From NCBI GenBank assembly GCA_965203475.1, contig OZ241890.1, positions 744,001-808,000 of the forward strand: a stretch of 64,000 bases of DNA, written 5' to 3'. Every line of letters starts with the position of its first letter. Position 1 is the first letter of the stretch. The translations under genes and the position numbers were made by a program. This DNA comes from JABDMD01 sp965203475. Its GTDB lineage: Bacteria; Pseudomonadota; Gammaproteobacteria; UBA4575. The notes under the pieces are model-generated. The model had not been told where the DNA came from and made no database searches. It saw nothing but the letters and a program-made list of their open reading frames with translations. Below, one piece after another: positions 58,374-64,000 of this stretch.

Positions 58374-60491
58374 ATGAACAAACGAAACCAATTTAGTCGA
58401 ATTCGCATCTTAATAATTGCGCTTGCGATAGGCATTTTATTTAATGTTTCGTTTGTACAGGCTGAAACGGGCGTCACCCTAAATCTTAAAGATGCCGATA
58501 TCAGATCTCTAATCGAAACAGTTGCTGAAGCGACAGGGAGAAATTTTGTTGTCGATCCACGCGTAAAAGCAAAAGTAACCGTGGTATCGGCACGTCCCAT
58601 GGATCGTGAAGAGGTGTATCAAGTCTTTCTTTCTGTGCTTCAAGTGCATGGCTATGCGGCAGTACAGGTTGGGGAAATAATTAAAATTTTACCGGATGTA
58701 AATGCTAAACAGGGTCCTGTCATTACTGCAGGTGGAGAAACGCCTACTACTGGCGATGAACTGGTAACACGTGTCGTACCCATTAAAAATGTACCTGCGG
58801 CGCAAATGGTTCCAATTCTGCGTCCTTTAGTTCCACAACAAGGTCATTTAGCGGCTTACCCAAATAGTAATGTTTTAGTGGTATCAGATCGTGCTGCAAA
58901 TATTCAGCGTTTAATCTCTATTATTAATCGTATCGATCGACCTGATAGTCAAGAGATTGAAGTTGTGCCGTTGGAACATGCATCAGCCGTTGAGGTAGTC
59001 AGAATTATTAATTCAATGAACCGTCAAGATGGGCAAGGTGGACAAGTACCGGGACAAACCACGTTGGCTGCAGATGAAAGATCAAACAGTATTTTACTTT
59101 CAGGCGACAATGCAGCACGTTTGAGAATTCGTGGTCTGATTGCGCATTTAGATACACCGTTGCAAGGTGGCGGAAATACGCAAGTTGTATTTTTAAAATA
59201 TGCAGAAGCGACCGAACTCGCTCCCATTTTATTAGGCGTTACTCAATTTGAAGCACAGGAGGCGCAGCAAGGGAATGCTAATGCCGCACCTTCTAGCAAT
59301 GATTTAGATGTCGATATTCAAGCTGATGAAACCAATAACGCATTGATCATTACGGCCTCGCCTGCCAAATACGAAAGTATTCGGCAGATCATTAGTCAAT
59401 TGGATGTGCGCCGTGCCCAAGTACTGGTTGAAGCGATTCTGGCAGAAGTTTCAACCGGCTTATCAAAAGAACTTGGTGTGCAATTTGCCTATGTTCCTAC
59501 GGATCGATCTTCTGGAACAACTCCTGCGTTCGGCGAATTATTTACCAATGCGGGAGCCAATTTGCCTGCGCTATTAGTAGGTGACGCTACTGAGGCACTT
59601 TCTGCCGTTGCAAGTGGAGCTTTTGTGGGTGCAGCGAAAATAAGCGGTAAAGATCGTTTTGCTGCAATTCTGCGAGCGCTTGAAGGTGATGCGGCCACAA
59701 ACATTTTATCTACACCACAGATTTTGACATTGGATAATGAAGAAGCTGAAATTGTTGTGGCACAAAATGTTCCGTTTATCACGGGTCAATTTACCAATAC
59801 AGGCTCAGGCACTGATTCAGCCGTAAACCCATTTCAAACCATTGAGCGTGAAGATGTGGGTATCACCTTACGTATTACTCCGCAAATTAATGAAGGTGAC
59901 AGTGTAAAGCTTGATGTAGAACAAGAAGCTTCTAGTTTATCGCCTTCTGCAGTGGCTAGTGACTTAATCACTAACAAACGATCTATTAGGACTACAGTAT
60001 TAGCACAAGATCAACAAACCATCGTACTGGGTGGATTAATTGAAGATCAGTATCAAGACGATGTTGAAAAAGTACCGTTACTTGGCGACCTTCCCTTATT
60101 AGGTCATTTGTTTAAATCGACAGTAACTACAAAAGATAAAGTAAATTTAATGGTATTCATTCATCCTGTAATTATTCGTGATCCTGAAACATCAACCTAT
60201 GCAACCAGTGCAAAGTATAGCTATTTACGTGCTAGACAAATTGAAGCCGAAATTGACGACCGTGGTTTAATTAAAGATGGTGCACGTTTATTACCTGATT
60301 TGGATGAAATGGTCACACAAATTCCATCCGGTGTTGGGGCTTCTACAGTATCGGTTGATCAACTTTTAGATCAAGCACCTGCTATACAAACTACACCGGT
60401 TGTTGAAGGACAAGAAGTGGAATTGGACGAACTGTTGGAATCTGAAAATGTTTCTGTGCCTACGGACTCTGATGTAATTATTGTTGAATAA
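58374..60491 (+). CDS. gspD: Type II secretion system secretin GspD
   Basis: Outer membrane pore subunit, 705 residues. A signal peptide (IIALAIGILFNVSFVQA) is followed by N0 (VTLNLKDADIRSLIETVAEATGRNFVVDPRVKAKVTV), N1-N3 (repeated RLI and NALIITA units) and the secretin domain from about 410, with VEAILAEVSTGLSKELGVQF, ATNILSTPQILTLDNEEAEIVVAQNVPFITGQ, VGITLRITPQI and the C-terminal gate region. The C-terminal S-domain is rich in acidic residues (VELDELLESENV). 152 bases separate it from gspC, and gspE follows 21 bases after it. Confidence 0.95.
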   Translation: MNKRNQFSRIRILIIALAIGILFNVSFVQAETGVTLNLKDADIRSLIETVAEATGRNFVVDPRVKAKVTVVSARPMDREEVYQVFLSVLQVHGYAAVQVGEIIKILPDVNAKQGPVITAGGETPTTGDELVTRVVPIKNVPAAQMVPILRPLVPQQGHLAAYPNSNVLVVSDRAANIQRLISIINRIDRPDSQEIEVVPLEHASAVEVVRIINSMNRQDGQGGQVPGQTTLAADERSNSILLSGDNAARLRIRGLIAHLDTPLQGGGNTQVVFLKYAEATELAPILLGVTQFEAQEAQQGNANAAPSSNDLDVDIQADETNNALIITASPAKYESIRQIISQLDVRRAQVLVEAILAEVSTGLSKELGVQFAYVPTDRSSGTTPAFGELFTNAGANLPALLVGDATEALSAVASGAFVGAAKISGKDRFAAILRALEGDAATNILSTPQILTLDNEEAEIVVAQNVPFITGQFTNTGSGTDSAVNPFQTIEREDVGITLRITPQINEGDSVKLDVEQEASSLSPSAVASDLITNKRSIRTTVLAQDQQTIVLGGLIEDQYQDDVEKVPLLGDLPLLGHLFKSTVTTKDKVNLMVFIHPVIIRDPETSTYATSAKYSYLRARQIEAEIDDRGLIKDGARLLPDLDEMVTQIPSGVGASTVSVDQLLDQAPAIQTTPVVEGQEVELDELLESENVSVPTDSDVIIVE

Positions 60492-60512
60492 TTTAAATTT
60501 CTTTCTACATTA

Positions 60513-62054
60513 ATGATGGAAGCTGAAAAAACACAACCCTCGTTAGCACCTAGAGAAGTTCGTCGTCCACCCTTTAGTTTTGCAAAGCGACACGGCATTT
60601 TAATTGGCAACGAGATCAATGGGCGTGTGATGATTTTTCAACGCCCCGATGTAAAACCACCATCGCTTGCCGAAGCTAGGCGTTTTGTGGGCAAACCGTT
60701 AAACATTCGTACATTATCTGATGATGAATTCGATGAGTTACTGACACAGTTATATGACGAAAGTGCATCAGGTACGCTAGCATTGATGGAAGGGTTTGAA
60801 GATGATTTAGATTTAGCAAGTCTTGCAGATGCTCTCCCTGAACCTCAAGACTTAATGGATGCGGATGATGATGCACCCATCATTCGATTAATTAATGCTT
60901 TGCTCACACAAGCGGTTAAAGAAAACGCTTCTGATATTCATATTGAAACCTTTGAATCGCGTTTATCAGTACGTATGCGCGTGGATGGTGTGTTACGTGA
61001 AGTTTTACAACCTCCAAGAAATTTAGGCGCATTAGTTGTGTCGCGTATCAAAGTAATGGCACAACTCGATATTGCAGAAAAGCGTTTACCTCAAGATGGA
61101 CGCATTTCCTTGCGTATTGCAGGACGCCCAGTGGATGTTCGTGTTTCCACATTACCTTCAGGTCATGGTGAACGAGTTGTATTGCGTTTGTTAGATAAAC
61201 AAGCTGGCCGTTTAGATTTGGAACATTTGGGAATGCAACCTGACATCCATAACAAAATTAAACAAGCGATTGAAAAACCACATGGAATTTTTCTGGTTAC
61301 AGGACCCACTGGTTCTGGTAAGACCACAACCCTTTATGCAGGCCTGAGTGAAATCAATGATAAAAAACGAAACATTCTTACCGTAGAAGATCCTATTGAA
61401 TATTTCATTGATGGCATTGGGCAAACTCAAGTCAATCAAAAAGTGGATATGACTTTTGCACGTGGCTTACGAGCTATTCTTCGTCAAGACCCAGATGTAG
61501 TGATGGTGGGTGAGATACGTGACTTAGAAACAGCACAGATTGCCGTTCAAGCAAGTTTGACGGGGCACATGGTATTTTCAACCTTACATACGAATACAGC
61601 TATAGGTGCAATTACTCGTATGCGTGATATGGGAGTTGAACCATTCTTATTAGCCTCTAGTTTAGTTGCTGTGTTAGCACAACGTTTAGTCCGAGTTCTT
61701 TGTGATGAATGCAAAATTTCTCACACAGCAAGTGCTGGAGAATTTGAGCAACTTAAGATGGCAGATCCCAGTATTTCACAGGGCAATTCACCGGTAATTT
61801 ATGCACCAGGATCTTGTAGTGCATGTAATGGTACAGGCTATGCAGGTCGAACCGGAATTTATGAACTTGTCACCATTGATGAAACCATGCGCGGTATGAT
61901 CCATGAGATTAGTTCAGAGCAAGAATTAGAAAAATATGCACATCGGCAAATAGCAAGTATAAGACAGGATGGCATGCGTCTTGTACTTGAGGGAGTTACT
62001 ACACTTGAAGAAGTTATGCGCGTGACAAAAGAAGATGCGGTTTTAAGTGATTAG
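60513..62054 (+). CDS. gspE: Type II secretion system ATPase GspE
   Basis: Cytoplasmic ATPase powering the pseudopilus, 513 residues. N-terminal domain; then the catalytic part: NASDIHIETFESRLSVRMRVDGVL, Walker A ITGPTGSGKTTTLYAGL-like VTGPTGSGKTTT near residue 267, Asp box EDPIEY, Walker B VMVGEIRDLETA, the His box MVFSTLHTN, and the C-terminal tetracysteine zinc site (CDEC ... CSACNGTGYAGRTGIYEL). All catalytic motifs appear intact. Confidence 0.95.
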   Translation: MMEAEKTQPSLAPREVRRPPFSFAKRHGILIGNEINGRVMIFQRPDVKPPSLAEARRFVGKPLNIRTLSDDEFDELLTQLYDESASGTLALMEGFEDDLDLASLADALPEPQDLMDADDDAPIIRLINALLTQAVKENASDIHIETFESRLSVRMRVDGVLREVLQPPRNLGALVVSRIKVMAQLDIAEKRLPQDGRISLRIAGRPVDVRVSTLPSGHGERVVLRLLDKQAGRLDLEHLGMQPDIHNKIKQAIEKPHGIFLVTGPTGSGKTTTLYAGLSEINDKKRNILTVEDPIEYFIDGIGQTQVNQKVDMTFARGLRAILRQDPDVVMVGEIRDLETAQIAVQASLTGHMVFSTLHTNTAIGAITRMRDMGVEPFLLASSLVAVLAQRLVRVLCDECKISHTASAGEFEQLKMADPSISQGNSPVIYAPGSCSACNGTGYAGRTGIYELVTIDETMRGMIHEISSEQELEKYAHRQIASIRQDGMRLVLEGVTTLEEVMRVTKEDAVLSD

Positions 62055-62092
62055 AGATTCAGTAACAAAATTAACTACCCTCAAACATTCTT

Positions 62093-63310
62093 ATGCCAGC
62101 ATTTGAATATATTGCGTTAGATACTCACGGTCGGGAAAAAAAAGGTGTAATTGAAGGCGATAGTCCGCGTTCTGCGCGCCAGCAATTACGTACTAATGGT
62201 TTTGATCCCCTTTCTATTAGCCAAGTAAAAGAGCGCCAAGAAAAGAAATCTTTTTCGAGTATATTCTCTAGAGGGTTTGGTTCGACAGATCTCGCCTTAT
62301 TTACTCGACAACTTGCCACTTTAGTACGTTCTGGTACACCTTTAGAAGAATCATTACGTACAGTTGCTAATCACACTGAAAAGCCACGTATAAGTCGCAT
62401 CATCATGGGTGTGCGTTCGCGTGTTACAGAAGGTTATTCTTTAGAAAAAGCGATGAGTGAATTTCCTTCTGCATTTCCAGAAATGTATCGAGCCACTATC
62501 GCAGCTGGCGAGCGATCAGGACACCTAGACAATGTGTTAGAACGTTTAGCGGATTACACAGAAACGAAACAGGAAACCCAGCAAAGTGTTGTAGGCGCGT
62601 TGTTTTATCCAATTGTACTTTTATTTATAGCGATTGCAGTGGTTGTTATTCTTGTAACATTTGTAGTACCAAAAGTTGTGAATGTATTTACCGACATGGG
62701 TCAGGAACTCCCCTTGCCTACTAAAATTTTAATCGGCACTAGTGATTTCTTAGTTTCATACGGAATATTTATTTTGGCGGCAATCATCATTGGAATCATC
62801 CTGTTTCAACGCGCGATGCGTAGTGAATTATTTAAAGCTAAAGTACAAAAATTTTATTTAGGACTTCCAGTCGTTGGAAGGTTAGCTCGTGGGCTTAATA
62901 CCGCGAGGTTTGCACGAACTTTAAGTATTATGACCGCATCGGGTGTGCCAGTATTAGATTCTTTGCGGATTGCCGCTGAAGTCATTATTAATCGGCCCAT
63001 GCGACACGCAGTTCAAGAAGCAGCGGTAAGTGTGAGTGAAGGCGCCAATATTCATTCTTCATTGGAGCGTTCAGGATACTTTCCACCGATGACATTGCAC
63101 TTAATTGGAAGTGGTGAGCAAAGTGGTAATTTGGAAGAAATGCTGGATCGTGCTGCATCTCAACAAGAGCGCGAGTTGAATACCATTATCAATACCACCC
63201 TAAAACTATTAGAGCCCATCATCATTGTATTTATGGGCGTGTTTGTATTGGCGATCGTCATGGCAATCCTGATGCCAATATTCAATTTGAACCAAATGGT
63301 AGGACAGTAA
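62093..63310 (+). CDS. gspF: Type II secretion system inner membrane protein GspF
   Basis: Platform protein of the type II secretion system, 405 residues. The N-terminal motif is AFEYIALDTHGREKKGVIEGDSPRSARQQLR; LALFTRQLATLVRSGTPLEESLRTVA and its repeat ARTLSIMTASGVPVLDSLRIAAEVI are the two cytoplasmic four-helix domains. Three membrane segments lie near residues 170-195, 220-240 and 375-395. It follows gspE by 38 bases. Confidence 0.95.
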   Translation: MPAFEYIALDTHGREKKGVIEGDSPRSARQQLRTNGFDPLSISQVKERQEKKSFSSIFSRGFGSTDLALFTRQLATLVRSGTPLEESLRTVANHTEKPRISRIIMGVRSRVTEGYSLEKAMSEFPSAFPEMYRATIAAGERSGHLDNVLERLADYTETKQETQQSVVGALFYPIVLLFIAIAVVVILVTFVVPKVVNVFTDMGQELPLPTKILIGTSDFLVSYGIFILAAIIIGIILFQRAMRSELFKAKVQKFYLGLPVVGRLARGLNTARFARTLSIMTASGVPVLDSLRIAAEVIINRPMRHAVQEAAVSVSEGANIHSSLERSGYFPPMTLHLIGSGEQSGNLEEMLDRAASQQERELNTIINTTLKLLEPIIIVFMGVFVLAIVMAILMPIFNLNQMVGQ

Positions 63311-63515
63311 TCTTTATAATAATATTTAACTTTAGGTTAGATATGTAAATATTTGATAAATAACATTTATTTTTTTAATTATATCCATTGAAATGTATGA
63401 TGAACCAGTTGTCTGTTATGGCACACCAATCAGGTCCCAATATACCCAGAACAAGTATCACTACTGGTTACAATAAATTAATAATTACTCATAATAATCA
63501 GCGAGTTATTTAACA

Positions 63516-63974
63516 ATGAGAAAATCCCACATGAAAATGAACAAAACTCATCAACAAAACGGCTTCACCTTAATCGAAATTGTGGTGGTTGTCGTAATTA
63601 TTGGCTTGTTAGCCGCGATGGTAGCACCTCGCGTGATGCAGCGTACCGATGACGCCAAACTTGTTCGCGTCGCAAATGACATCCGTGCCATCGAGGCCTC
63701 GCTGAATTTATACAAACTCGATAATTTTAATTACCCGACCACAGAACAAGGACTACAAGCTTTAGTCACTAAACCTTCCGGTAGCCCAGAGCCTAAAAAT
63801 TGGAAAACCGGCGGTTATCTTCGCTCCGTTCCTAAAGATCCCTGGGGAAACGAATACCAATATGCGAACCCTGGATCTTCAGGGGGGCAATTTGATCTTT
63901 TTTCCTTTGGTGCAGATGGCAAAACAGGTGGTGAAGAAATGAATAAAGACTTATCGCTTGCTGATTTAAATTAA
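63516..63974 (+). CDS. gspG: Type II secretion major pseudopilin GspG
   Basis: Major subunit of the type II secretion pseudopilus, 152 residues. The prepilin leader ends NGFTLIEIVVVVVIIGLLAAMVAPRVM, cleaved before Phe with Glu at +5. DPWGNEYQYANPGSSGGQFDLFSFGADGKTGGE is the calcium-binding C-terminal loop of GspG. The start is uncertain (ATG 63516, 63531 or 63537); no strong ribosome site precedes them. The gap of 205 AT-rich bases after gspF may contain a separate promoter, as the major pseudopilin is needed in excess. Confidence 0.95.
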   Translation: MRKSHMKMNKTHQQNGFTLIEIVVVVVIIGLLAAMVAPRVMQRTDDAKLVRVANDIRAIEASLNLYKLDNFNYPTTEQGLQALVTKPSGSPEPKNWKTGGYLRSVPKDPWGNEYQYANPGSSGGQFDLFSFGADGKTGGEEMNKDLSLADLN

Positions 63975-64000
63975 TTTTCATGCGACATCATCAGGGATTT

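Overview
The window reads as AT-rich chromosomal DNA of an uncultured, probably marine gammaproteobacterium. Gene content points to a sulfur-oxidising chemolithoautotroph with one-carbon capability. It carries Calvin cycle genes (cbbX, class II aldolase, phosphoribulokinase), formaldehyde fixation by the ribulose monophosphate route (hxlA/hxlB), periplasmic sulfur oxidation (soxYZ, flavocytochrome c sulfide dehydrogenase, DsrE2, YeeE/YedE), a selenocysteine machinery (selA, selB, tRNA-Sec) and a type II secretion operon. No rRNA or ribosomal protein gene is present, so I do not name a genus.

Layout. 1-3.4 kb: tail of a cbb operon with a transketolase-derived fragment and a TusA-like small protein. 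3.5-4.8 kb: hxlB/hxlA. 4.8-7.4 kb: AT-rich region with two tandem SAM-II-type riboswitches, an unknown secreted protein and a decayed methionine-biosynthesis (trans-sulfuration) pseudogene, ending in an integrase-like repeat remnant. 7.6-13.1 kb: DUF302 protein, tag, selA, lipA and an Lpd with two lipoyl domains. 13.3-17.9 kb: FadL-like porin, an AhpD-like selenoprotein (in-frame TGA plus SECIS hairpin), selB and tRNA-Sec. 18.2-26.6 kb: TauE permease, universal stress protein, ClC chloride transporter, lipocalin-like protein, a DcmA-type dichloromethane dehalogenase, a CmcJ-like protein, a glutathionyl-hydroquinone reductase and a DcmR-type regulator. 26.6-28.8 kb: decayed tyrosine integrase, two 140-bp tandem repeats that each begin with a copy of the tRNA 5' end, tRNA-Leu(UAA), and a run of two-hairpin repeats. 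28.8-40.6 kb: ribBA, flavin reductase, Fur-type regulator, P450, ExeA-FHA ATPase, ABC-2 exporter, M17 peptidase, dusA and two arsenosugar-type glycosyltransferases. 40.8-56.7 kb: FadL porin, four methionine-rich exported proteins interleaved with soxYZ, cytochromes c, YeeE, a NapC-type cytochrome, fccAB, a DUF3365 cytochrome, DsrE2, MlaA and a hydrolase. 57-64 kb: tRNA-Glu and gspCDEFG.

How the parts fit. DcmA would convert dichloromethane to formaldehyde and two HCl. HxlA/HxlB and the Calvin enzymes could assimilate the formaldehyde, and the neighbouring ClC transporter could export chloride. A short motif, TATTGTATA, recurs in the dcmA, dcmR and clcA upstream regions. The position next to a tRNA with integrase remains suggests the dehalogenase cluster came in on a genomic island. 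The sulfur genes and the methionine-rich proteins form a second, more novel block: four proteins share an MNPxxYMxxM repeat, one carries a haem c site and one a DUF302 domain, and they sit among sulfide and thiosulfate oxidation genes.

All calls come from reading the sequence and the translations by eye; no database search was run. Family assignments rest on recalled motifs.
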